This document shows, in pieces, positions 17,835-26,487 of a DNA stretch of 64,000 bases. Origin of the DNA: Flavobacterium psychrophilum (lineage in GTDB: Bacteria; Bacteroidota; Bacteroidia; Flavobacteriales; Flavobacteriaceae); the NCBI GenBank assembly GCA_945860385.1, contig CAMAQD010000007.1, positions 68,935-132,934 of the forward strand, written 5' to 3'. A model generated the notes under the pieces. That model searched no databases. It saw nothing but the letters and a program-made list of their open reading frames with translations, and was not told the origin of the DNA. A program made the translations under genes and the position numbers. Each line of letters begins with the position of its first letter. Within the stretch, counting starts at the first letter, position 1.

Positions 17835-19025
17835 ATGAAAAGAAATTTACCACAAAATTTGAAACTACAAAATCTTTTAAATATTATTATTTTTGATAAA
17901 TACTTTGGCATAAAACAAATTTTTTTAGTGTTGATTTTGTTAACCAATAGTTCAGTTTTGGCTCAAAAAGATGTATTACAAAAAAAAGATTCAACAGAAG
18001 TACGATGTAAAATACTATCGGAAACACCTACAATATATACTTATGTCTACATCACTGAAAAAAATAAAGTAAAAAAGGCCACAATATTGTTGTCTGATGT
18101 TGAAAATATTCTTTACAATAAGTACGATAAAAATGTGCAGGAAAATCCTCTTTTTACGGACTTACCTCCTGTAGTATATACCGAAGAGCCAGTTAAATCA
18201 TATAAATATTCATTTTCATTAGGTTTTAATGTCAGTAATATTTTGGAATTTAATTCGCCTTCTGGCCCTGATAAAAAAAGTTTTTCAGCAACGAGTACTT
18301 TAGATTTGGGACTGGATTATTACAAAGAAGGCATCAGGTTTGCAATGACCAACGAACTGCATTGGACACTTGGCGTGCAAAAAGATGGCATTTCAGGTAG
18401 CGATAGAATTCAAAGAATTACTGACGATTTTATCACATTACACGATTTCTCCTATACTTTGAGTAAAAATAGTAAGTGGAATGCTAATTTAATTGTCAAA
18501 AACAGCACTTCTATTTTTACCATTTATGATGGCGACTATTTTAAAGATTACAATAACCTAGGAAAAACACAAGGATTTTTAAATCCATATCAAGTTATTT
18601 TATCTCCCGGAATAAAATACCAACCCAATGAATATTTTAGACTTTCGTTATCTCCATATTCCGTTAGTTTATATGGATTGACAAGTCAGCAAATTGCGAA
18701 TACCGGATATTATACTCAAACCTATGATGCTAACGGAGATTACGATTTGTTTATGTTTAATCAGTTGGGAGCCGAATTAAATATTTGGTACGATAGAAAA
18801 TATAAGAAATGGCTGGAAATGCAATATAGGTTCGGACTTTCTTCTGATTATTTATCAGACGAGGATATTACTGTTTTAATGGACGGAATGTTTATTACAA
18901 AATTCAGAATTTTAAAAAACATATTTTTAACTCATAGAGCAATTTTGAAAGGTGATTTGTTGGAAACACCATTTAAACCGCATTATAAACAGACGGTTTT
19001 ATTGAGTTATACTAAAAGTTTTTAA
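17835..19025 (+). CDS. Outer-membrane beta-barrel protein, DUF3078-like
   Basis: A 396-residue protein. The N-terminus has a long charged n-region and then a hydrophobic core ending SSVLAQ near residue 44; there is no other ATG before the signal core. Residues about 45-115 form a small domain (EVRCKILSETPTIYTYVYI). From residue 125 onwards, alternating hydrophobic/aromatic strands such as NELHWTLGVQ, LSPGIKYQPNEYFRLSLSP and a terminal aromatic (KSF) mark a beta barrel. The strand pattern resembles DUF3078, a Bacteroidota family of unknown role. It follows the secreted paralogues by 51 bp, so it may be the outer-membrane partner of that pair (inference). Confidence 0.7.
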   Translation: MKRNLPQNLKLQNLLNIIIFDKYFGIKQIFLVLILLTNSSVLAQKDVLQKKDSTEVRCKILSETPTIYTYVYITEKNKVKKATILLSDVENILYNKYDKNVQENPLFTDLPPVVYTEEPVKSYKYSFSLGFNVSNILEFNSPSGPDKKSFSATSTLDLGLDYYKEGIRFAMTNELHWTLGVQKDGISGSDRIQRITDDFITLHDFSYTLSKNSKWNANLIVKNSTSIFTIYDGDYFKDYNNLGKTQGFLNPYQVILSPGIKYQPNEYFRLSLSPYSVSLYGLTSQQIANTGYYTQTYDANGDYDLFMFNQLGAELNIWYDRKYKKWLEMQYRFGLSSDYLSDEDITVLMDGMFITKFRILKNIFLTHRAILKGDLLETPFKPHYKQTVLLSYTKSF

Positions 19026-19068
19026 AAGGTGAAGACATAGAAAATGAATTTTTGCTCACTTTTTTCTA

Positions 19069-19100
19069 TTGAATTAATTATCTAAAAATAGGTATATTTG
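19069..19100 (+). promoter_or_regulatory. Promoter of the class-V PLP enzyme gene
   Basis: TATATTTG (19093-19100) matches TAnnTTTG, with a TTG at 19069-19071, 21 bp upstream. The -7 box lies 17 bp before the ATG, so the leader would be very short. Confidence 0.5.
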
Positions 19101-19117
19101 AATCAAATTAGCATACA

Positions 19118-20605
19118 ATGACCACCAAAGAAATGCCAACCCATTTAGAAAAATACTTTCAAGAGTTTCGAAACAATATAATTGGAGTCAATCAGGAATT
19201 TATTTCGCCATTTGGAATTCAAAAAATTATCTACACCGATTGGACAGCAAGTGGTCGTTTGTATCGTCCGATTGAGGAAAAATTGATGAACGAATTTGGC
19301 CCTTTTGTAGCCAATACTCATACTGAAACTACGGTGTCCGGAACAGCGATGACTATGGCGTATCGCAAAGCCAGAAGTACCATCAAGCAGCACGTAAACG
19401 CTAGTGAATATGATGTTCTCATTACCGATGGAACTGGAATGACAGGTGTTGTCAATAAATTTCAGCGTATTTTGGGTTTAAAAATTCCCGAAAACCTAAA
19501 AGAATACATTACCATTCCCCTCGACAAGAAACCAGTCGTTTTTATTTCACATATGGAGCACCATTCCAACCAAACGTCTTGGTTGGAAACCATTGCAGAT
19601 GTGGAGGTAATTCCGTGTTGTGATAAAGGGTTGTTTAGCCTAGAAAATCTCGCCAAATTATTGAAAAAATACAAAGATAGAAACTTCAAATTTGCTTCTA
19701 TTACCTCTTGTTCAAATGTGACAGGTATTAAAACACCTTATCACGCTGCAGCAAAATTGATGCATCAAAACAATGGCCTATGCTTTGTTGATTTTGCTTG
19801 TTCAGGACCTTATGTATCAATCGATATGCATCCGGAAGACCCGGAAAGTTTTTTAGATGCGATTTTCTTTTCGCCACACAAATTTCTTGGAGGCCCAGGA
19901 ACTTCAGGTGTTTTGGTTTTTAATAAAAAATTATATCAAAACCTGATTCCAGATAATCCTGGTGGCGGAACCGTTTCTTGGACAAATCCTTGGGGCGAAC
20001 ACAAATACATCGACAATATCGAAGACAGGGAAGATGGCGGAACTCCTGGTTTTTTGCAAGTTATAAAAACGGCTTTGGCAATCCAATTGAAGGAAAAAAT
20101 GGGAATAGAAAATATTCTGAAACGAGAACGTGAACTCGTAGATTTTGTTTTTTCGAGTTTGGGAAATATTTCAAATATCAAAATTCTCGCAGCGCAACAT
20201 AAAGACAGGCTGGGAGTAATTTCGTTTTATATTGAGGACTTGCACTTTAACTTAGGCGTAAAGATTTTAAATGATAAATTCGGAATTCAAACTCGTGGTG
20301 GCTGCAGTTGCGCCGGAACTTACGGGCATTTCTTAATGCACGTAGATCAGGAAACTTCGAATAAACTCATTGACGAAATTACCTTGGGCGATTTGATGAA
20401 GAAGCCAGGCTGGATTAGAATGTCCGTCCATCCAACGACTACAAATGAAGAAATTCACTTGATTTGTAACAGTATTATTGCATTGGCTGAAAATCATCAG
20501 GATTGGGCGAAAGACTACATTTATGATAAAAACACCAATGAATTCAGTCATAAAAATGCAATACCATTCGAGAAAGATTTAGTGGAGGATTGGTTTAAAA
20601 TATAA
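19118..20605 (+). CDS. Class-V aminotransferase-fold PLP enzyme (cysteine-desulfurase-like)
   Basis: A 495-residue PLP enzyme of fold type I. The PLP lysine is Lys255 in SPHKFLGGPGTSG, the cofactor-binding His is in ISHMEHHSNQ, and the Asp is in CFVDFACSG. A C-terminal TRGGCSCAGTYGH resembles the active-site Cys loop (RxGxxC) of SufS/CsdA-type desulfurases. At 495 residues it is longer than SufS (about 405), and it is not next to suf or isc genes, so it belongs to the broad aminotransferase-V group often annotated only by fold. Substrate is unknown. It is flanked by its own promoter and a convergent kinase gene. Confidence 0.82.
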   Translation: MTTKEMPTHLEKYFQEFRNNIIGVNQEFISPFGIQKIIYTDWTASGRLYRPIEEKLMNEFGPFVANTHTETTVSGTAMTMAYRKARSTIKQHVNASEYDVLITDGTGMTGVVNKFQRILGLKIPENLKEYITIPLDKKPVVFISHMEHHSNQTSWLETIADVEVIPCCDKGLFSLENLAKLLKKYKDRNFKFASITSCSNVTGIKTPYHAAAKLMHQNNGLCFVDFACSGPYVSIDMHPEDPESFLDAIFFSPHKFLGGPGTSGVLVFNKKLYQNLIPDNPGGGTVSWTNPWGEHKYIDNIEDREDGGTPGFLQVIKTALAIQLKEKMGIENILKRERELVDFVFSSLGNISNIKILAAQHKDRLGVISFYIEDLHFNLGVKILNDKFGIQTRGGCSCAGTYGHFLMHVDQETSNKLIDEITLGDLMKKPGWIRMSVHPTTTNEEIHLICNSIIALAENHQDWAKDYIYDKNTNEFSHKNAIPFEKDLVEDWFKI

Positions 20606-20653
20606 AAGGCCGATAGATTGCAGAGTGCAGTTAAAAGATAATTTGAAAAGGGT

Positions 20654-22828
20654 CTAAATATATTTGGCAATACCTTCATAAAAATCTTCAGGGACAAATG
20701 GTTTTGTTATAACATCATTCATTCCATACGATAAAAGCATATCTCTATTTTCATTCAAGGAAATTGCTGTGAGTGCAATAATAGGAGTGGTTTTATCAAA
20801 CTTTCTGATTTGTTGAGTAGCAATAGTTCCATTTATGCCGGGCAGGTGAACATCCATTAAAATCATATCAAATTTATTGTTTCTGACGATTTCTATTGCG
20901 TCTTCGCCATTATCAACTATTTCGCATAGAATTCCTTTATTTTTTAACATTTTTTTGGAAACCATTTGATTGATTTTATTGTCTTCAACCACTAATATTC
21001 TTTTATTTAATAAAATGGAATCGTCGTAAGTCTTTGGTTTCTTTATTTTTTTTAAATTTTTGCTACCTTCTTTGAATTGTAATTCCAGGGAAAATGAAGA
21101 TCCCTTTCCAACAGTACTAACGAGTTTTATATTGCCTCCCAAAATTTCAGTTAATTTTTTTACAATGGTTAATCCTAAACCCGTTCCTCCATATTTACGG
21201 TTTATTCCAACAGAACCCTGCGAAAAACTATTGAATACTGACTCCATTTGATCTTCTGGAATTCCTATTCCATTGTCTTTTACTTCAAAATAAATGGTTG
21301 CGACGCCATCTTCTATCGATTTGAGTTTTGTAATTAATTGTACTTTACCATTTTTTGTAAATTTTAAAGCATTATTAATCAAATTCATTATAATTTGAGA
21401 CAATTTAGTAGGATCACCAATTAAATTATCTGGAATGTTGGAATCAATTTCGAGTACAAAGGCATTATTGTTTATTGAGGCTAATTCTTTCAAAGAGTTT
21501 TGAATATTTTCAAATAATTTTTTCAAATTAAAGTCAATATTTTCTATTTCGATTTTGTTGGAATCTATTTTTTGAATTTCCAGAATATCATTTATAAATG
21601 TGGTCAGATAATCTCCCGAAAATTTCAATGATTCCAAATAATTCATTTGCGATTTCTTGGGTTTTTCCTCTAATAATAAATGCGCAATACCATTAATGGC
21701 GTTCAGCGGAGTTCGCAGCTCATGGCTTACTGTAGAAAGGAATTCTGACCTTGCATTGGAAGCTTTTTCTACTTTTTCTTTGGCAATAATCAGTTCTTTA
21801 TTTTTCTCTTCTAATAATTGGTTAGATTGTGTTCTGATGATATTATTTTTGTATAAAGCCAAACTTAAAAGTGATAAAATCGATATCAGCGCAATGGCAA
21901 GAATACTGATGAGCTTAGAAAATTTACTCGCTTTTTCCTGCTGCTTGGTTTCTTCATTTATTTGTTTAATTTCCTTTAATCGTTCCGATTCCTTAAATTC
22001 TTCATAATCATCAACACCCAGTTTTTCGTTGTCTAAAAGGGATATGTTTTCTTTTAAATTGGAGTGTTGTTTCAAATAAGTGTACGCATTATTTTTATCT
22101 AACATTTTTTCATAAACAGTACTTAATGCCAGTAAAATAGCTGATTTTTGCTCTATATTTTTGTTTTTGGCATTCAAATCGAGAGCTTTATTGAAATAAT
22201 TTAAAGCTAAATTATTCCTGTTTTGAGACATTTCAATAGTTCCAATTTGATACAATGCTTCTGTTTTGGTATCTAAAATTGCTGGATTGTCTGGTTTTGC
22301 TACTATTGCTTTTAAAATTGTAGAAGCTAAATCATCTTCCCCTTTTGATTTATAGATAATTCCTTTTTGGAGGTTTATTAAATCGGTAGTGTATGTAATT
22401 TTTAATGTATCATACAATTTTTGTGCTTTGTCAAAGTAAATTTGAGCATTGTCAAAACTTTGCTTTTGCATGTAACACAATCCCATATAATAATAAGTAG
22501 ATGCTTGTATAGAAGAGGGAATTGAGTTTTGAGATATTGCAATACTAGAATTGAAGGATTTTATTGCATCATCATATTTTTTTACATCGTAGTATAGTTT
22601 TCCCAAGAAAAAAGTTTGGTTTGCCTGAGATTCTGTATCATTATTAAATTTGGAATAACTTATGGCTTTTTGAGTATAAAGTAGCGCGTCTTTGTATTTA
22701 TTTACCTTGACATTGGAATCGCGCAAATTGCTGTAATAGGCAACACTGTCTATTTTTTTTAAGGACTTTTTCTTTTGAGAAAATGAAAATGTACTGATTA
22801 AAATGAAAATTATTAGAAAAGACTTCAT
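20654..22828 (-). CDS. TPR-containing hybrid histidine kinase
   Basis: A 724-residue sensor. It has a signal peptide (1-18), TPR repeats at about 30-260, a coiled coil, one membrane segment at about 305-327 (LISILAIALISILSLLSLALY), and then HisKA with the phospho-accepting His369 in VSHELRTPLNAING. The ATPase domain carries the N box (NLINNALKF), G1 (DNGIGIP) and G2 (GGTGLGL). The C-terminal receiver domain has VVEDNKINQ, the phospho-Asp in MDVHLPG and the Lys in ITKPF. Periplasmic TPRs feeding a cytoplasmic hybrid kinase are common in Bacteroidota. No response regulator is next to it. It lies 50 bp downstream of gapA and may be read through from it. Confidence 0.93.
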   Translation of the reverse strand: MKSFLIIFILISTFSFSQKKKSLKKIDSVAYYSNLRDSNVKVNKYKDALLYTQKAISYSKFNNDTESQANQTFFLGKLYYDVKKYDDAIKSFNSSIAISQNSIPSSIQASTYYYMGLCYMQKQSFDNAQIYFDKAQKLYDTLKITYTTDLINLQKGIIYKSKGEDDLASTILKAIVAKPDNPAILDTKTEALYQIGTIEMSQNRNNLALNYFNKALDLNAKNKNIEQKSAILLALSTVYEKMLDKNNAYTYLKQHSNLKENISLLDNEKLGVDDYEEFKESERLKEIKQINEETKQQEKASKFSKLISILAIALISILSLLSLALYKNNIIRTQSNQLLEEKNKELIIAKEKVEKASNARSEFLSTVSHELRTPLNAINGIAHLLLEEKPKKSQMNYLESLKFSGDYLTTFINDILEIQKIDSNKIEIENIDFNLKKLFENIQNSLKELASINNNAFVLEIDSNIPDNLIGDPTKLSQIIMNLINNALKFTKNGKVQLITKLKSIEDGVATIYFEVKDNGIGIPEDQMESVFNSFSQGSVGINRKYGGTGLGLTIVKKLTEILGGNIKLVSTVGKGSSFSLELQFKEGSKNLKKIKKPKTYDDSILLNKRILVVEDNKINQMVSKKMLKNKGILCEIVDNGEDAIEIVRNNKFDMILMDVHLPGINGTIATQQIRKFDKTTPIIALTAISLNENRDMLLSYGMNDVITKPFVPEDFYEGIAKYI

Positions 22829-22878
22829 GAGTTAGCTGATGGTTTCTTATCAAAAAAATAAAGATAATGAATTATTTA

Positions 22879-23871
22879 TTAAGTAGTTAAAATAATTAAA
22901 TCAATGATTCTGGAGGAATACCCAATTTCATTATCATACCAACCCACAACTTTTACCATTTTATCAATCACAGAAGTGAGTTGCGCATCAAACAAACAGG
23001 AATTTCTATTGCCAATAATATCCACAGAAACGATAGGATCTTCCGTATAAGCTAAAATTCCTTTCAAATTATTTTCGGCAGCCAACATAAAAGCAGCATT
23101 GATTTCCTCGATGGTCACGGCACGTTTTACATTGAAGGTAATGTCGGTCAACGAACCATCAGGAACGGGAACACGAATGCCACAACCTCCAATTTTACCT
23201 TCAAATTCAGGAAAAATCTTTGTCAATGCTTTGGCCGCACCAGTTGTTGTAGGAACAATTGATTGGCTTGCACCACGAGCGCGACGCAAATCTTTGTGCG
23301 GTTGATCGTGAAGACTTTGGTCGGTAGTATAGGAGTGAATCGTGGTAATGTAGGCTTGTTCGATGCCACAAAGTTCGTTGATCACTTTCATCATTGGAGC
23401 GGCATTGTTTGTGGTGCAACTGGCGTTTGAAATAATGGTTTCTGTTCCATCCAAAATATAGTCGTTAACACCAAGAACCACTGTTTTTATGGAATCCACT
23501 TCAGAAGGTGCGGAAAGAATTACTTTTTTGGCTCCAGCCAAAATGTGGGCGTTGATTTCGTCGAAGGTTTTGTATTTTCCAGTGCTTTCAACAACAACAT
23601 CAATGTTTATGGATTTCCAATCCAGGTTTGAAATGCTTGTTTCGTGAAAAAATAGGAAATGTTTTCCGTCAACTATAATTCCTTTTTCATCGTGGGAAAC
23701 TTCGAAAGGCAAAACGCCATGAATGCTGTCGTATTTTACCAAATGTGCCATTGTTTTGGTGTCGGCAATGTCGTTAATGGCAACAACTTCAATGGTTGGA
23801 TGGTTCAAAAGCAATCGAAATAAATTTCGTCCAATTCTTCCAAAACCATTTATGGCAATTCTTGTTTTCAA
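22879..23871 (-). CDS. gapA: Type I glyceraldehyde-3-phosphate dehydrogenase
   Basis: A 330-residue GAPDH with the Rossmann motif INGFGRIGRNLFR and the catalytic Cys152 in SNASCTTNNAAP. It interconverts glyceraldehyde-3-phosphate and 1,3-bisphosphoglycerate using NAD. The start is TTG: the codon at 23871-23869 is the only one that gives the normal N-terminus MKTRIAINGFGRIG, and an in-frame TAA lies upstream before any ATG. Directly in front sits a 15-bp perfect inverted repeat. It follows lipA on the same strand with a 60-bp gap. A second, non-phosphorylating GapN-type enzyme is encoded near 41.3 kb. Confidence 0.95.
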   Translation of the reverse strand: MKTRIAINGFGRIGRNLFRLLLNHPTIEVVAINDIADTKTMAHLVKYDSIHGVLPFEVSHDEKGIIVDGKHFLFFHETSISNLDWKSINIDVVVESTGKYKTFDEINAHILAGAKKVILSAPSEVDSIKTVVLGVNDYILDGTETIISNASCTTNNAAPMMKVINELCGIEQAYITTIHSYTTDQSLHDQPHKDLRRARGASQSIVPTTTGAAKALTKIFPEFEGKIGGCGIRVPVPDGSLTDITFNVKRAVTIEEINAAFMLAAENNLKGILAYTEDPIVSVDIIGNRNSCLFDAQLTSVIDKMVKVVGWYDNEIGYSSRIIDLIILTT

Positions 23872-23880
23872 AGTCTTTAG

Positions 23881-23926
23881 GTTAATCGGTTAATCGATTA
23901 AACGGTTAAACGATTAACCGATTAAA
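23881..23926. repeat. Perfect 15-bp inverted repeat between lipA and gapA
   Basis: The arms TTAATCGGTTAATCG (23882-23896) and CGATTAACCGATTAA (23911-23925) are exact reverse complements around a 14-base spacer that itself contains further TTAAACG/GTTAAA units. There is no T-run, so it is not a canonical terminator. It ends 10 bp before the gapA TTG start. Confidence 0.85.
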
Positions 23927-23931
23927 CATTT

Positions 23932-24801
23932 TTAAAGAATATGTTTTTGTGCTTTGTAAGAAGAACGCACTAATGGTCCGCTTTCTACGTGACGGAAGCC
24001 TAATTCCAAACCAAATTTTTCGTATTTGGCGAATTGTTCTGGTGTTATGAATTCTTTTACGGGTAAATGTTTTTTGCTAGGTTGTAGGTATTGGCCAATG
24101 GTTACAATATCCACTTTGGCATCGTATAAATCCTGCATTGTTTGGAAAACCTCTTCTTCCAATTCACCAAGACCAAGCATAATTCCTGATTTGGTTCTGT
24201 TGATTCCTTGTTCTTTCAAGTATTTCAACACTTCCAGACTTCGGTCGTATTTGGCTTGAATTCTTACTTCACGAGTCAATCTTCGAACGGTTTCCACATT
24301 ATGCGAAACCACTTCTGGATTGGCTTCCACAATTCTATCAATATTTCTTTCGATACCTTGAAAATCTGGAATAAGAGTTTCCAAAGTTGTATTAGGATTC
24401 ATTCTGCGAATGGCTTTCACGGTTTCTATCCAAATAATGGAACCTCCATCTTTCAAATCGTCTCTATCCACACTAGTAATTACGGCGTGTTTGATGTTCA
24501 TTATTTTAATGGAACGCGCTACTTTTTCGGGTTCATCCCAATCCACGGTTTCAGGTCTTCCGGTTTTTACGCCGCAAAATCCACAAGAACGCGTGCAGAT
24601 ATTTCCCAAAATCATAAACGTTGCCGTTCCTTCTCCCCAGCATTCGCCCATATTCGGGCAACTTCCCGAGGTGCAAATGGTATTCAGGCTATATTTATCA
24701 ACTAAACCTCGAAGTTCTGTATATTTTTGACCGATTGGGAGTTTTACTCGCAACCATTTTGGCTTTCCAACAGGTAATGCATTCTCTAAAACAGTTTCCA
24801 T
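23932..24801 (-). CDS. lipA: Lipoyl synthase
   Basis: A 289-residue radical-SAM enzyme that inserts two sulphurs into octanoyl groups to make lipoate. Both iron-sulphur sites are complete: the auxiliary cluster Cys43, Cys48 and Cys54 ([12 protein letters not shown]), and the radical-SAM cluster Cys69, Cys73 and Cys76 (CTRSCGFC). The C-terminal RSSYKAQ supplies the conserved Ser cluster ligand. Length is normal. A TAnnTTTG-type box (TATCTTTG, minus strand, 24821-24828) lies about 20 bp before the ATG. Confidence 0.97.
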   Translation of the reverse strand: METVLENALPVGKPKWLRVKLPIGQKYTELRGLVDKYSLNTICTSGSCPNMGECWGEGTATFMILGNICTRSCGFCGVKTGRPETVDWDEPEKVARSIKIMNIKHAVITSVDRDDLKDGGSIIWIETVKAIRRMNPNTTLETLIPDFQGIERNIDRIVEANPEVVSHNVETVRRLTREVRIQAKYDRSLEVLKYLKEQGINRTKSGIMLGLGELEEEVFQTMQDLYDAKVDIVTIGQYLQPSKKHLPVKEFITPEQFAKYEKFGLELGFRHVESGPLVRSSYKAQKHIL

Positions 24802-25049
24802 AAAGTATTTTTTGAAAGCGCAAAGATAAGTAAAGTAGATTTAGGAATGAGAATTTGTGTATTGGGAATTTTGATAACGGAATTGGGATTTTATATTATA
24901 ATAGTTGAAATAGAAACTACTCATTTTGCAATGGTTTGAGTGTGAACACTTATATAAATTCCCTCCAAAATTGTGAATATCTATTTTTGGAATCATGCTA
25001 TTTTTCTTCTCTAAAATCTATCTTTGGCATCCTTAAAAAAAAAATAATT

Positions 25050-25607
25050 ATGAGCGGAATGTGGTACGAATGCAAAGTAAAATACAGAAAAACAGATGAT
25101 ATTGGAGCACAAAAAGTGACTACCGAACCATATTTGGTAGATGCAATATCTTATACGGAAGCCGAATCCAGAATTAACGAAGAAATGAAAGCTTATGTTA
25201 GTGAAGAATTTAAAATCACAAATATAAAAGTGGCGAATTATGCCGAAATTCATCCTTTCGAAAATGCCGATCGTTGGTTTAAATCCAGAGTTTCTTTAAT
25301 GGCTTATGACGAAGAAAGCGGCAAAGAACGCAAGACGAATATGTATTTATTAGTCCAAGCCAACGACGTGAAAGAAGCTTATGACAACACCATTGAAGTA
25401 ATGAAAGGCACAATGGGAGATTACACTATTCCTGCCATTTCGGAATCTCCGATTATGGATGTTTTTCCCTATTTCTCTGGTGAAGAAGGAGAATTGGAAC
25501 AAATGGAAAAATTCAATGCACTTAAAGCTTCAAAACCGGAAAATGATTCAGCAGAAATAGAAGATACAATGGAATTTGATGCTAAAGTTGTAGCAGAGAG
25601 TTATTGA
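25050..25607 (+). CDS. DUF4494 family protein
   Basis: A 185-residue protein starting MSGMWYECKVKYRKTD, the usual beginning of DUF4494, a Bacteroidota-specific family. The ATG at 25050 is preferred over an in-frame ATG at 24936 because homologues begin with WYECKVKY and the upstream part shows no conserved features. No signal peptide or membrane segment is present; the last 40 residues are acidic. Function unknown. A hairpin with T-run follows. Confidence 0.8.
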   Translation: MSGMWYECKVKYRKTDDIGAQKVTTEPYLVDAISYTEAESRINEEMKAYVSEEFKITNIKVANYAEIHPFENADRWFKSRVSLMAYDEESGKERKTNMYLLVQANDVKEAYDNTIEVMKGTMGDYTIPAISESPIMDVFPYFSGEEGELEQMEKFNALKASKPENDSAEIEDTMEFDAKVVAESY

Positions 25608-25633
25608 TTTTTCGTTTTACAGGAAATTAAAAG

Positions 25634-25700
25634 ACCGCAAATTCACAAATTAAAGTCCTCATTGGCTTCAATAATTTGCGAATTTGCGGTTTAATTTTTT
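25634..25700. terminator. Bidirectional terminator-like hairpin
   Basis: The arms ACCGCAAATTCACAAATTA and TAATTTGCGAATTTGCGGT pair over 17 of 19 bases, followed on the plus strand by a T-run. It lies between two convergent genes (the DUF4494 gene and the lipoprotein gene). Confidence 0.75.
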
Positions 25701-25713
25701 CCAAATCTGTATA

Positions 25714-26337
25714 TTAATCATAAATCGGAAAAAAGAGTATTTCTTCTTTACGGTTTGTTCTAGTCGAAATTCTAATCTCTTTCAAACAAGTACCTTTTTC
25801 ATCTTTGGTTTCACATGTTATTAAAACTTCATCAATAAGTGTGTCGTTTTTGTCTTTGGTGACAATTTTAGAAAGTTTTTTGTTCGTATAAAAATAATAT
25901 TGTGTGTAGAAGGTGGTGAAATTGTCCACTATTTTATTGATAGTTCCATCCGTGTTGTAATGATAAATGGCTTCGTTTTGTTTGTATTGTTTTTGAGTGT
26001 AGCAGCTGATGCGTTCGCGCTGGTTGGGTTTCCACCGAGTTTTGCAGTAATACGGTTCCTTATTTGGATACTTTTCTACCACAAACCATAATTTCTTTTC
26101 GGTTTCTTGCATTAGATTCCCTAGAGAATCTACTGTTTTGGAGTATTTGATCCGGCCATTTTTAGTAAAGACTATTTCTTTTTTTTGCAAAAGTTTTTTC
26201 TGATTATTTTCTACCACATAGATTTCTTCCGTCGCCGATTTTATTCCTTCCGGCAGCAGTCGTATCTTGGTGTACTTTTTTGAGGTACACGATTGTAGGA
26301 TCAAGAGCAGGATTAAAAAAAATATAACTCTCATCAT
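25714..26337 (-). CDS. Lipoprotein of unknown function
   Basis: A 207-residue protein with a lipoprotein signal: hydrophobic MRVIFFLILLLILQ followed by the lipobox Cys in LQSCTSKK. The second Met (26334) is an equally good start. The mature part is beta-rich and polar, with repeated strand-like segments (GRIKYSKTVDSLGNLMQE, GTINKIVDNFTTFY) reminiscent of the YD/RHS-like antitoxin folds seen in Bacteroidota lipoproteins, but no family is recognised. It is probably anchored in the outer membrane. Convergent with the DUF4494 gene. Confidence 0.65.
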   Translation of the reverse strand: MMRVIFFLILLLILQSCTSKKYTKIRLLPEGIKSATEEIYVVENNQKKLLQKKEIVFTKNGRIKYSKTVDSLGNLMQETEKKLWFVVEKYPNKEPYYCKTRWKPNQRERISCYTQKQYKQNEAIYHYNTDGTINKIVDNFTTFYTQYYFYTNKKLSKIVTKDKNDTLIDEVLITCETKDEKGTCLKEIRISTRTNRKEEILFFPIYD

Positions 26338-26487
26338 CGTAAAGTTTGCGATGAACTAAGTTACGGATTTTAAGTGATTTAAAATAGAATTATTATATTA
26401 GAATTCAGAAATACAAGTGTAACCATCATCTATTCACTCAACTGGAATAGATGTGAAGTCAGTAGATTTCGCAGAGTTGGAGAAATT

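Noticed and set aside
24208..24705. A 165-codon open frame opposite lipA
   Set aside because: It overlaps the complete lipA frame with both FeS motifs; its composition (many Phe, Asn and His) is that of an antisense shadow.
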